Positions 35,279 through 43,554 of a DNA stretch of 64,000 nucleotides are shown here, in pieces. Position 1 is the stretch's first letter. Each line of letters starts with the position of its first letter. Under the pieces are notes generated by a model. The model had not been told where the DNA came from. It made no database searches and saw only the letters and a program-made list of their open reading frames with translations. The stretch is from the NCBI GenBank assembly GCA_900546775.1, contig UREM01000003.1, positions 1 through 64,000 on the forward strand. Reading direction: 5' to 3'. A program made the position numbers and the translations under genes. This DNA is from an uncultured Collinsella sp. Its GTDB lineage: Bacteria; Actinomycetota; Coriobacteriia; Coriobacteriales; Coriobacteriaceae.

Positions 35279-35400
35279 GAAAGTATGCGGCAAAATTTGA
35301 ATAGGCCGAGCACACTGGATATGTCCAAGCTCTGTACCTGCGGTTTCATTGGCGAAAAACCGGGGTGTGCTCGAGAGTTCCGGAATTTGCCGCATACTTC
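35279..35400. repeat. 122-bp inverted repeat, AGTATGCGGCAAA arms
   Basis: The left arm (35279-35315, GAAAGTATGCGGCAAAATTT...) and the right arm (35365-35400) pair imperfectly, ending at GTGTGCTCG / CGAGCACAC. The core contains a small CGGTTT/AAACCG hairpin. It occupies the 415-bp gap between the activase and the dehydrogenase; I see no gene in that gap. Confidence 0.7.
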
Positions 35401-35573
35401 TAAAAACGACGTCTCGGTGGCACCAAAAACTGCCCTCGGAACCCTGAGATAATGAACATATGTAGCCGTTCGCCGCAAATTACCGTCCGTTTATGGAACC
35501 TATGCCCGGCGTGCAGTCCTCTTACGGTTGAATAAATACACATCTATGGAATTACGTAAGAGAGGACCGTTCC

Positions 35574-36533
35574 ATGAGCTACAAGACCGTTTGTGTTGCC
35601 GGTGGCGGCGTGTTGGGAAGCCAGATTGCCTTTCAGGCTGCCTACTGCGGCTTTGATGTAACGATTTGGCTGCGCAGCGAGGGTAGCATCGGCCGCACCC
35701 AGCCCAAGATCGATCACGTGCGCAAGGAGTACATCGCTGCTATCGAGGGCATGGCGGACGGCACGGGCGAGTGGTGTGCCGGTATCGCCGATGGCACCCA
35801 GCCCTTCGACAAGGAAGCGGCGCTCGCCGCCGTCGAGCGTGCCTACTCCACGCTCAAGCTGGAGCTCGATCTTGCCAAGGCCGTGGCCGACGCCGACCTG
35901 GTCATCGAGTCTATGGCCGAGGACACCCAGGCAAAGATCGACTTCTACAAGAAGCTCGCCCCGGCTCTTCCGCAAAAGACCGTCATCGTGACCAACTCCT
36001 CCACGCTGCTGCCGAGCACCTTTGCCAAGTACACCGGCCGCCCCGAAAAGTACCTGTCGCTGCACTTTGCCAACTCCATCTGGAAGAACAACATGACCGA
36101 GGTCATGGCACAGGACCAAACCGACAAGCGCTACTTCGACGAGCTCGTCGACTTTGCCAACGACATCCGCATGCTTGCCCTGCCCGTCAACAAGGAAAAG
36201 AACGGCTACCTGCTCAATTCCATGTTGGTGCCGTGGCTGCTTTCGGGCCTTGACCTGTATGTCTCGGGTGTGAGTGACCCCAAGAGCATCGACCTCGCGT
36301 GGACGCGCGGCACCGGCGCCCCCAAGGGCCCGTTCCGCGTATTCGACACGGTGGGTATCCAGACGGCCTACAACATCGTCATGCAGTATCAGAAGGTCCC
36401 GGGCTTGGTGAGCCCGCTGCTCAAGAAGATGATGATGCCCTACAACTTTAAGGCTATGGCGTCCGTCCTCAAGAAGATGCTCGACGAAGGCAAGCTGGGC
36501 GAAAGCTCGGGCGAGGGCTTCTTTACGTACTAA
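35574..36533 (+). CDS. 3-hydroxyacyl-CoA dehydrogenase
   Basis: 319 residues, the size of 3-hydroxybutyryl-CoA dehydrogenase. The dinucleotide motif is VAGGGVLGSQIAFQAAYCGFDV at residues 7-28, and the active-site His-Asn region reads SLHFANSIWKNNMTEVM (the Pro usual after Asn is Ser/Ile here). The helical C-terminal domain follows. It oxidises 3-hydroxyacyl-CoA with NAD. Likely shares acyl-CoA metabolism with the activase gene upstream, though the two are separated by a terminator. Confidence 0.88.
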   Translation: MSYKTVCVAGGGVLGSQIAFQAAYCGFDVTIWLRSEGSIGRTQPKIDHVRKEYIAAIEGMADGTGEWCAGIADGTQPFDKEAALAAVERAYSTLKLELDLAKAVADADLVIESMAEDTQAKIDFYKKLAPALPQKTVIVTNSSTLLPSTFAKYTGRPEKYLSLHFANSIWKNNMTEVMAQDQTDKRYFDELVDFANDIRMLALPVNKEKNGYLLNSMLVPWLLSGLDLYVSGVSDPKSIDLAWTRGTGAPKGPFRVFDTVGIQTAYNIVMQYQKVPGLVSPLLKKMMMPYNFKAMASVLKKMLDEGKLGESSGEGFFTY

Positions 36534-36571
36534 AAATGATCTCTTGGGGGCGGAAGCGTTGAGGATCTACG

Positions 36572-36607
36572 GTAGTATGCGACAAGATCTGAATAGTTCG
36601 AGCAAGA
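36572..36607. repeat. Half-copy of the AGTATGCGGCAAA repeat
   Basis: GTAGTATGCGACAAGATCTG and the following GAATAGTTCGAGCA match the left arm of the 35279 palindrome with several changes. A poorly matching partner may lie near 36652-36672. Decayed. Confidence 0.5.
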
Positions 36608-36803
36608 GCTGTAGCGCGCGTTGACGTTTGCCCAATAGAACGCAAAAATGCACCGTTCGCCGATACTCCTCTCGCGAGTGGTTGCCATATGGTTTGATGT
36701 TGGAAACATATGATTGCCGACAGGCCGTAGGTGACATTCGCCATGATATCGGAGGTACCAAGTATGTTTCGTGCTCCGTTAAACAAGTATCGGGCTGGCT
36801 GAC

Positions 36804-37253
36804 ATGAGCCGCCGTTTTGTCTCGATAACCGTTGCAGTGGTTTGCCTGGCAGTGCTTCTGGGCGCTACAGGGCAACTCGCCATAAGTCGAGAAACATCCT
36901 ATATGCAGGAATGCGTTTCCGAAGGTTTTGCCATTGACGGTTACTATCGTGATGACAAAACAAGTCTGGAAACCCTGGCCTTTCTTGAAGAGGATAACCA
37001 TCGGTGGCAACTGGTCGGCAAAGGCGGCGACTGCGTTGATGGGCAGTTCGAGCGTATGGACGACCCCAACATTCTGGTATTAAAGAATGAAAACGGCGAA
37101 GAATTCGGTACGGTCCACGTGGCGTATATTTCGCGCCGACGCGATCAGGGCTTGCTCTACCTATTTAGAGATACCAAGGTGACCCGTTTTTATCTGGTGA
37201 GCACCGATCCGGCGTTTATGGTGGAGTCTGGCGATGTCGATGTGGACAGTTGA
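36804..37253 (+). CDS. Secreted or membrane-anchored hypothetical protein
   Basis: 149 residues. A hydrophobic N-terminus (6-28, AVVCLAVLLGATGQLAI) marks a signal anchor; the rest is a small mainly beta soluble domain with two Cys. I do not recognise a family. Convergent with the DUF389 gene. Confidence 0.65.
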   Translation: MSRRFVSITVAVVCLAVLLGATGQLAISRETSYMQECVSEGFAIDGYYRDDKTSLETLAFLEEDNHRWQLVGKGGDCVDGQFERMDDPNILVLKNENGEEFGTVHVAYISRRRDQGLLYLFRDTKVTRFYLVSTDPAFMVESGDVDVDS

Positions 37254-37277
37254 TTCACGGCAATAAAACAGCGAGCG

Positions 37278-37300
37278 GGGCGCAGTCGTGAACTGCGCCC
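37278..37300. terminator. Bidirectional hairpin between convergent genes
   Basis: GGGCGCAGT / ACTGCGCCC arms; on the minus strand the stem runs into GCTGTTTTATT. Confidence 0.7.
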
Positions 37301-37309
37301 TACATCACG

Positions 37310-38449
37310 TTACTTCACATCGAACTCCACGCGATCGAGTTCGGGTACGTTGAGGTCGATGAGCTTGCGGGCGACGTGGCGGTCGTGCGCCCCGAGCGCC
37401 TCGCTTGTCGTCACGTGGGCGACAATCTCACGCGCGACAATGCCTTCTTCGTTGCCCTCAGTTGCCGAGGTCTCGACGGCAACGGTGTAATCCTTAAAGC
37501 CCGGCAGCACCGCGGCAAGCTCGCGCGTGGTCTCGGTGACGCCGTAGCCGTCCTGCACGCCGGCCTGCGCCGAGCCAATGGAGCCTGCGGTCATAACGAT
37601 GCAGGGGATGGCAAAGATTACCGTGCCCACAATGATGCGGCGGCGCACTTTGCGCGACAGCTCGTTGACCTCGGCATTTTCCTCGGCGGTTACAATGCCG
37701 TCACCGTTGAGGTCGCGCTTGAGCGGCACGCGCAAAAGAAGCAGCACGGCTTCGGCCGCCAGCGCGATAAAGACCACGTTGATGCCAAACTCGTAGAGCG
37801 CCGAGAGGAAGAGCGGCCCGTTTGCGATGGCGATGCCGTAGCCCGCCGCGCACAGGGGCGGCATGAGCGCAGCCGCCACGGCCACGCCGGCGATGAGCGT
37901 CGCGGGCTCCTGATCGCGCGAGTTGCCCAGCCCGCCTGCAAAGCCGCCCGCGAGCGCGACGGCAAGGTCCCAGACGGTGGGTGTCGAGTTATCGATGATG
38001 GCAGCCGTGGTGGTGCCGAGCGGCGAGAGCTTAAAGTACAGCGTGGACGTGATCAGGCAAAAGGCCATCTGCAGCGCGAGACCGGCAATGGCCTCGACGG
38101 TAATCTCGCGGTCGAGCGTGGCGATGCCGTATGCCATGGCAAGGACCGAGCCCATGAGCGGGCAGATGAGCATGGCGCCCACGATGGCAATGTCCGAGTC
38201 GATATCGAGGCCGATGCTTGCGATCAGCATGGCGATGATGAGGATGCACAAGTGCGAGCCGGTCAGACGCGCCCCGTTTACAAAGCGCTTGCGGATCACG
38301 TGATAGGGTGCGCGACCCTCGCGAATGTTGAATGCGCGCTTTAGGAAGCGTGTGACCTCGTCGGCGGCCTTGGTGTGAAGGGGCCGAATGTCGTGGCGTC
38401 GATGATGACGCTCGCGCAGCCGCTTGATCTGTTGTTTGTCGAGTTTCAT
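37310..38449 (-). CDS. DUF389 family membrane protein
   Basis: 379 residues from ATG 38449, with GAGGTGG upstream; GTG 38455 is an alternative. About five or six spans: LTGSHLCILIIAMLIASIGL, DIAIVGAMLICPLMGSVLAM (the hallmark DUF389 stretch) and ALAGGFAGGLGNSRDQ. DUF389 proteins have no firm function. A loop with DLNGDGIVTAEENAEV (about 246-262) looks like a single EF-hand-type calcium loop. Highly charged N-terminus. Confidence 0.85.
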   Translation of the reverse strand: MKLDKQQIKRLRERHHRRHDIRPLHTKAADEVTRFLKRAFNIREGRAPYHVIRKRFVNGARLTGSHLCILIIAMLIASIGLDIDSDIAIVGAMLICPLMGSVLAMAYGIATLDREITVEAIAGLALQMAFCLITSTLYFKLSPLGTTTAAIIDNSTPTVWDLAVALAGGFAGGLGNSRDQEPATLIAGVAVAAALMPPLCAAGYGIAIANGPLFLSALYEFGINVVFIALAAEAVLLLLRVPLKRDLNGDGIVTAEENAEVNELSRKVRRRIIVGTVIFAIPCIVMTAGSIGSAQAGVQDGYGVTETTRELAAVLPGFKDYTVAVETSATEGNEEGIVAREIVAHVTTSEALGAHDRHVARKLIDLNVPELDRVEFDVK

Positions 38450-38607
38450 GTCCACCTCGTATTGCCGCAGGAACGCGGGTGCGTTCGCAGCATGTACTCT
38501 ACACCGTGACGGGCGGGGCGGTCATCTTGACATGGAACTTGGGCGAGCGGGCAAAGGAAGACACGCCTCATGTGAGTACTGCCGAGTGTTTCGGCAGATA
38601 CAGAAGG

Positions 38608-38640
38608 AGCGCGGGGCCGGATGGTCTCCGACCCCGCGCT
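38608..38640 (-). terminator. Terminator of the OPT transporter gene
   Basis: AGCGCGGGG / CCCCGCGCT stem just after the minus-strand gene end; no long T-run. Confidence 0.6.
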
Positions 38641-38665
38641 CTGTACGGGTACGTTGTTGTTGGGT

Positions 38666-40369
38666 TTAGCCCAGCAGGCTCAGACCAACAGAGACAAACG
38701 CCAGAATAACGCCGACGATGGACTCGCCGCCCAGCAGGCCGCTGGCAACGACCAGGCCCTGCTCCTGGAAGGCGGCATCCTTGGCGGCCTTCTCCTCGTC
38801 CGAAAGACCGGCGGTGGCGTCGCGGTGAGCGGACCACTTGTCGTAGGCGAGTTTGACGCAGGAGCCCAGGAATGCCGTGAGTGACATGTAAAACGGCAGG
38901 TACACGCCCAGGCCGATCATCATGGCCGGAATGCCGAGCCAGTACATGACGATGCCGGCGATAAAGCCGCCAACGAACCACGGGACGCTCGGGATGCCCG
39001 AGACCATGGTGGCGACCACACTTGCCTGCGCGGCAACAAAGCTCTTGTCGGGGCCAAAGGCGTCCGGGCCATAGGCGGTGACGAGCGCGACCATGACGGC
39101 TGCGGCGACCAGGGCGCCCACGATGCCGCCAATGGCTTGGCCGATCCACTGCGCACGCGGGTTGGTGCCCAGCACGGCGCCAGCCTTAAAGTCGTTCATG
39201 ACATCGCCCGCAAGGCCGCACGCTACGGCCACGATGCCGGCGATAAAGAACAGCTTGACCTGAGCGAGCTGCGCGAAGGCGGCAACGATGAGCATGACGA
39301 TGAGGCCAAAGATCTCCATGGGGTCGATGCCCGTCTGGCCGCAGCTCTGCGCGCTCATGATGGTGGTGACAAAGGTGAACAGCGTGACGATGACGGCCGG
39401 AACGGGGCCAAGGTCGAGCACGATGGCGATGATCACGGCGATGGCGGCAGCGCCCAGGCCGATGATACCGGCGTCGAGCTTAAGGGAACCCGAGATGAGC
39501 GACTGCTCGTCGGTGTCGGTGGAGCTGTCGGCGGCGAGGCCGCGGACGATACCGGCGACCTGCGGCAGGATGTCCTTGAGGACGACGGCGACACCAAAGC
39601 CCATCATGAGGCCCATACCCAGGGACTTGACGATGCCCTGCGCAGTCACAACGTCGAACAGACCGGCAGCGGTGCCGCCCACAATGATGCCAAAGTTGCC
39701 CAGCAGGGCGCCGGCAAACCAGAAGGCGACCGGGGCGAAGCCCACGAGGAAGCCGACGGAGAGCAGCATGGGCGAGTTGTAGATACCAAAGGTCACGCCG
39801 GGAATGTTGAGCGTGCACAGCATGCTGGGCACAATGCCCAGGGCGTCGCGCAGCACGCTATAGATGCCGGCGATGGCCATGGAGCCAAAGAGCTGCTTGC
39901 CGGTCTTGCCGCCGGCCTCGGTCGCGCGCAGGGTCTGAGCTGCGGCGTTGCCAGTGGGGAACTCAAGCGCGGCGTCCACGATAAAGTGACGGTGGATGAG
40001 TGCCGTGGCCAGCAGGCCCAGGATAGTGCCGGCGAGTGCCACGATAAACATGTCGAGCCAGCTGATCTGGTTGGCATAGCCCAGCATCCAGGCGCCCGGG
40101 ATGGTAAACGCCAGACCGCCGGCGACCATGGCGCCTGCGGACATGATGGTGTGGGTGACGTTTGCCTCGTTGAGGCTGGCGTTGCCCATGAGCTTAAGGA
40201 AGAACAGCGAGATGACGGCAGCGAAGACGATTGGCCAGGGGAGTGCGCCCATCTTGAGGGCGGTGTAGGCCGAGCTTGCCGTGATGATCACGCAGCCAAG
40301 GACGCCGATGACGACGCCGCGCAGCGTGAGTTGCCCGCGCATCGAGGTGCGGTTCGAGGGATTGCTCAT
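38666..40369 (-). CDS. OPT/YSL family oligopeptide transporter
   Basis: 567 residues with about 14 hydrophobic segments. The start (LTLRGVVIGVLGCVIITASSAYTALKMG) and later NASLNEANVTHTIMSAGA, FPTGNAAAQTLRA and GTNPRAQWIGQAIGG are typical of prokaryotic OPT proteins, which take up oligopeptides or metal chelates by proton symport. A hairpin at 40394-40432 in the leader could affect its expression. Confidence 0.9.
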   Translation of the reverse strand: MSNPSNRTSMRGQLTLRGVVIGVLGCVIITASSAYTALKMGALPWPIVFAAVISLFFLKLMGNASLNEANVTHTIMSAGAMVAGGLAFTIPGAWMLGYANQISWLDMFIVALAGTILGLLATALIHRHFIVDAALEFPTGNAAAQTLRATEAGGKTGKQLFGSMAIAGIYSVLRDALGIVPSMLCTLNIPGVTFGIYNSPMLLSVGFLVGFAPVAFWFAGALLGNFGIIVGGTAAGLFDVVTAQGIVKSLGMGLMMGFGVAVVLKDILPQVAGIVRGLAADSSTDTDEQSLISGSLKLDAGIIGLGAAAIAVIIAIVLDLGPVPAVIVTLFTFVTTIMSAQSCGQTGIDPMEIFGLIVMLIVAAFAQLAQVKLFFIAGIVAVACGLAGDVMNDFKAGAVLGTNPRAQWIGQAIGGIVGALVAAAVMVALVTAYGPDAFGPDKSFVAAQASVVATMVSGIPSVPWFVGGFIAGIVMYWLGIPAMMIGLGVYLPFYMSLTAFLGSCVKLAYDKWSAHRDATAGLSDEEKAAKDAAFQEQGLVVASGLLGGESIVGVILAFVSVGLSLLG

Positions 40370-40561
40370 ATAGAACTCCTTTGCGTATATCCGCTTCCCC
40401 CGGGAGCGCCGCTACGGATACGGCGCGGGAAGTCGGGTTACCAAGGGCCGACGCGTGAGCTCGCGTACGACCGCGCATCAGTATAGCCGCAAGCTAGTCA
40501 TTTTGGGATGACTGGTTTAGGTAGGCGATATACTGCTGGGCAGACGAAAGGAGAGCCGACG

Positions 40562-41413
40562 ATGCTTAATGGCTGCGCATACATATTGACGGTCGACGTG
40601 GGCAACACGTTCATTCGCTTTGGCCTGTTTGCAGAGGATTCGGCCGCGGCGCAGGAATGTCCGCTTGCGACATGCGAGATCACGACGCCGTCGAGCATTA
40701 CGGCCGACGAAGCGCGCATGCGACTTGTGCAGGTCATGGGCGCGCTCGCCGCCGATGCGGGTGTGCCCGGGGTGCTCGTACCCGCCGCGGCTGTGCTGAG
40801 CTGTGTGGTCCCGGCGCTCGAGCGCCCGTGGAAGGCGGCGCTTTCCCGCACCTGCACGGGGCGTGTGCTCACGGTGGGACCGGGACTTAAGACCGGCATG
40901 CCTGTGCACTACGATGACCCGGCCGAGATCGGTCCCGACCGCATCGCCGACGCCGTGGCGGCCCGAGCCGTCTACGGCTCTCCGTGCATCGTGATCGACC
41001 TGGGCACCACGACCAATATCGAGGTCATCGATGCGCGCGGAACCTTTGTCGGCGGCGTCATCGCACCGGGCCTGGCACTCGGCGCCCGCTCACTCTCGGC
41101 CGCTGCAGCGCGTCTGCCGCAGGTCGAGCCTTCGGCGCCAACGCACGTCATCGGCCGTAACACGCGCGAGGCCATGCGCTCGGGTGTGGTCTTGGGCGAG
41201 GTGGCCCGCATCGACGGCATGCTCGACATGGTGCTAGCCGAGATGCGCGCGACCAAGGCGGCGGGGGAGGGCAGCGTGCCCATTGTCATCACCGGCGACG
41301 ATGCCGAGGCGCTCGCGGCGTTGGTCGGCCACAGTCTGACGGTCGACGACGCGCTGACGTTGCGAGGGCTCGCCGAGCTCTACCGCATCAACCAAAAGCC
41401 CCGCCGCGTGTAA
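40562..41413 (+). CDS. coaX: Type III pantothenate kinase
   Basis: 283 residues from ATG 40562 after AAAGGAGA; an upstream frame to 40508 lacks a site. It phosphorylates pantothenate, the first step of coenzyme A synthesis. Motifs: LTVDVGNTFIRFGLF (phosphate 1), GPDRIADAVAARAVYG, and CIVIDLGTTTNIEVID (phosphate 2), with GGVIAPGL. CoaX needs a monovalent cation and resists CoA feedback. Confidence 0.93.
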   Translation: MLNGCAYILTVDVGNTFIRFGLFAEDSAAAQECPLATCEITTPSSITADEARMRLVQVMGALAADAGVPGVLVPAAAVLSCVVPALERPWKAALSRTCTGRVLTVGPGLKTGMPVHYDDPAEIGPDRIADAVAARAVYGSPCIVIDLGTTTNIEVIDARGTFVGGVIAPGLALGARSLSAAAARLPQVEPSAPTHVIGRNTREAMRSGVVLGEVARIDGMLDMVLAEMRATKAAGEGSVPIVITGDDAEALAALVGHSLTVDDALTLRGLAELYRINQKPRRV

Positions 41414-41497
41414 AAGTGAGGGCGCCGGTGGGACAAACGCCCCCACCTTTCACCTGCTACAATGGGTCAAACTATTGCGATTACGGAGGTGTCTGCC

Positions 41498-42022
41498 ATG
41501 TCGGACGATCTTCATCAAACCGCGTCGGGCAAGCGCTGCGACGTTATTAGCTGGGACGAGTTCTTTATGAGCGTGGCCATCGCCGCGCAGCGCCGCAGCA
41601 AGGATCCTAACACACAGGTGGGCGCGTGCATCGCCAGCACCAACCACCGCATCCTTTCGGTGGGCTACAACGGTACGCCCTCGGCACTCAACGACGACTT
41701 TTTCCCGTGGGGCACGAGCGACGACCCGCTGCAGGACAAGCACAACTACGTGGTTCATGCCGAGGCCAACGCCGTGCTCAACTACCGTGGCTCGCTCAAG
41801 GACCTCGAGGGTTCCACAGTCTATGTCACGCTGTTCCCGTGCCACGACTGCGCCAAAATTTTGGCTCAGGTAGGCGTGGGCGAGGTTGTCTACCTAGACA
41901 ACAAGTACGCCGACACCGATGATGGACGCATCAGCCGCCGCATCCTCGACTCCTGCGGCATCAGCTACCGCCAGGTCATCGTCGATGTCCAGATTGGTAC
42001 CGGGGGACAAACTCAGCAGTAG
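41498..42022 (+). CDS. Deoxycytidylate (dCMP) deaminase, ComEB-type
   Basis: 174 residues from ATG 41498 after GGAGGTG; the frame also opens at 41462. Zn-site motifs HAEANAVLNY and PCHDCAKIL, plus the dCMP-specific segment PNTQVGACIASTNHRILSVGYNG. It makes dUMP from dCMP for dTMP synthesis. It lies 84 bp after coaX, possibly in one transcript. Confidence 0.92.
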   Translation: MSDDLHQTASGKRCDVISWDEFFMSVAIAAQRRSKDPNTQVGACIASTNHRILSVGYNGTPSALNDDFFPWGTSDDPLQDKHNYVVHAEANAVLNYRGSLKDLEGSTVYVTLFPCHDCAKILAQVGVGEVVYLDNKYADTDDGRISRRILDSCGISYRQVIVDVQIGTGGQTQQ

Positions 42023-42199
42023 CGGCAACGTGTGCTAGCGCCGGGCGCCGGCAAAAGCAGCTAAAAGAGCCCCGTCCCAAATTGACTGCTCGTGAAAGTC
42101 ATGTCCGCGCGCATGGATGGCTCGTGAGCGGGTACATGGCTGTAGTAACATAGCCCCTGTCCGCGGGCGCGCCCGCGTTATTGTGAGAAAGGAGCCCCT

Positions 42200-42478
42200 G
42201 TGGCTGTTAACGAAGAGCTGCTTAAGAAGGTTCTTGAGGAGATCCGCCCCAACCTGCAGGCCGACGGCGGCGATATGGAGTATGTGGGCGTCGACGACGA
42301 GGGTGTTGTCAAGCTGGAGCTGCAGGGTGCCTGCGCCGGCTGCCCCATGAGCGCCCTGACGCTTTCCATGGGTATCGAGCGCATCCTGAAGGAGCATGTG
42401 CCCGGCGTTACCCGTGTTGAGCAGGTCAATGCCTCCGGCGAGGCCGAGGATCTGTACGACGAGTATGCGCCGTTCTAA
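42200..42478 (+). CDS. NifU-like C-terminal domain Fe-S scaffold protein
   Basis: 92 residues from GTG 42200 after AAAGGAG. The NifU C-terminal fold: residues 4-22 (EELLKKVLEEIRPNLQADG) and the cluster-binding motif CAGCPMS near residue 45. A carrier for Fe-S clusters to apoproteins. A perfect palindrome CGCGGGCGCGCCCGCG sits at 42162-42177 in its leader. Confidence 0.9.
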   Translation: MAVNEELLKKVLEEIRPNLQADGGDMEYVGVDDEGVVKLELQGACAGCPMSALTLSMGIERILKEHVPGVTRVEQVNASGEAEDLYDEYAPF

Positions 42479-42523
42479 GAAGCGAAAGCTGCGGGCGATG
42501 TGCTCCGCATAGACGTCACGCCC

Positions 42524-42562
42524 AAATGTGCGGCTGCGAGCGAAAGGCCCGCGGCCGCATTT
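42524..42562 (+). terminator. Hairpin after the NifU-like gene
   Basis: AAATG.GCGGC / GCCGCATTT arms followed by TTGTATG, ahead of the lgt ribosome site. Confidence 0.5.
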
Positions 42563-42587
42563 GTATGTAGGGAGTAGGAGGGTCGAC

Positions 42588-43409
42588 ATGCTCAACGACT
42601 TCTACCATATGCTTGATCCTGTCGCGATTTCGGCGGGCCCCATCACCATCTACTGGTACGGCCTGGCCTACGTGGTCGGCGCTCTGCTCACGGCGGTCGT
42701 CATGTATCGTACGCAGCGCCGTTGGGGTTTTGACATTACGGTCGACGACCTGACGAGCGTCGTGGTCGGCGTGGTCTTTGGCCTTATCATTGGCGCTCGC
42801 CTGTTCTACGTCGTCTTTTACGGTGATGGCTACTACTGGACGCATCCGCTCGAGATCTTTGCCACCAACGAGGGCGGCATGAGTTTCCACGGTGGCCTGG
42901 TCGGCGGCATTATCGGCGGCATCATCGTGTGCCGCATGTATAAGCTCGACGCATGGACTCTGGCAGACCTTGCCGTCATCGGCGCGCCGCTGGCCTTGTG
43001 TCTGGGCCGTTGTGCCAACTTTGTCAACGGTGAGCTGTGGGGCAAGCCGACCGATCTGCCCTGGGGCGTGAGCTTTGGCGGCACCGCGGGCGATATGCCG
43101 CGTCACCCCTCCCAACTCTACGAGGCATTTCTTGAGGGCATTGTGCTCTTCTGCATCCTGCAGGTGCTCAGCCGCAAAAAGCCGCTGCTGCCCCAGGGCA
43201 CGTTTATGGGCGTGTTTGTGATGGGTTACGGCATCGTCCGCTTCCTCGTCGAGTTCGTGCGCGTGCCCGACGCCCAGCTTGGCTATCTGCTGGGCGGCGT
43301 CATCACGATGGGTCAGCTGCTGAGCCTTCCGCTCGTTATTGCGGGCCTGGCGCTCGTCATCTTTGCGCGTCGCCGCAATCGCCCCCAGCGCATCTACCTC
43401 GACGCCTAA
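42588..43409 (+). CDS. lgt: Prolipoprotein diacylglyceryl transferase
   Basis: 273 residues from ATG 42588 after AGGAGGG. Seven spans. It moves diacylglycerol from phosphatidylglycerol to the lipobox Cys of prolipoproteins at the inner membrane. The signature GRCANFVNGELWGKP and the HPSQLYEAF motif are intact, as is SFHGGLVGG with the catalytic His region. Confidence 0.95.
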   Translation: MLNDFYHMLDPVAISAGPITIYWYGLAYVVGALLTAVVMYRTQRRWGFDITVDDLTSVVVGVVFGLIIGARLFYVVFYGDGYYWTHPLEIFATNEGGMSFHGGLVGGIIGGIIVCRMYKLDAWTLADLAVIGAPLALCLGRCANFVNGELWGKPTDLPWGVSFGGTAGDMPRHPSQLYEAFLEGIVLFCILQVLSRKKPLLPQGTFMGVFVMGYGIVRFLVEFVRVPDAQLGYLLGGVITMGQLLSLPLVIAGLALVIFARRRNRPQRIYLDA

Positions 43410-43418
43410 CCACCACAT

Positions 43419-43454
43419 ACCACCACAAAGGGGACAGGCACCTTTGTGGTGGTT
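43419..43454. repeat. Palindromic repeat R5 (GGGGACAGG core)
   Basis: ACCACCACAAAG and CTTTGTGGTGGT arms around GGGACAGGCAC, starting 10 bp after lgt. Close copy of R4. Confidence 0.8.
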
Positions 43455-43495
43455 CGCTGGGCAACGATGACAGAACCGTAACGTTTCCCCAGATA

Positions 43496-43534
43496 AAACC
43501 TGCCAAAATAAACCTGTCCCTTTTTGGCGGGTTT
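43496..43534. repeat. Palindromic repeat R6 (inverted CCTGTCCC core)
   Basis: AAACCTGCCAAAA and TTTTTGGCGGGTTT arms around TAAACCTGTCCC. Inverted relative to R2 and R5, 20 bp before the next gene start. Confidence 0.8.
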
Positions 43535-43554
43535 CTAGAAAGGCTCTTTGGACT

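Noticed and set aside
40394-40432. Riboswitch or T-box in the OPT transporter leader
   Set aside because: Only a simple GC-rich hairpin is visible; no T-box, SAM or metal aptamer motifs.
42023-42199. Small RNA or tRNA between dCMP deaminase and NifU
   Set aside because: It contains a 16-bp perfect palindrome but no tRNA fold or other RNA signature I can recognise.
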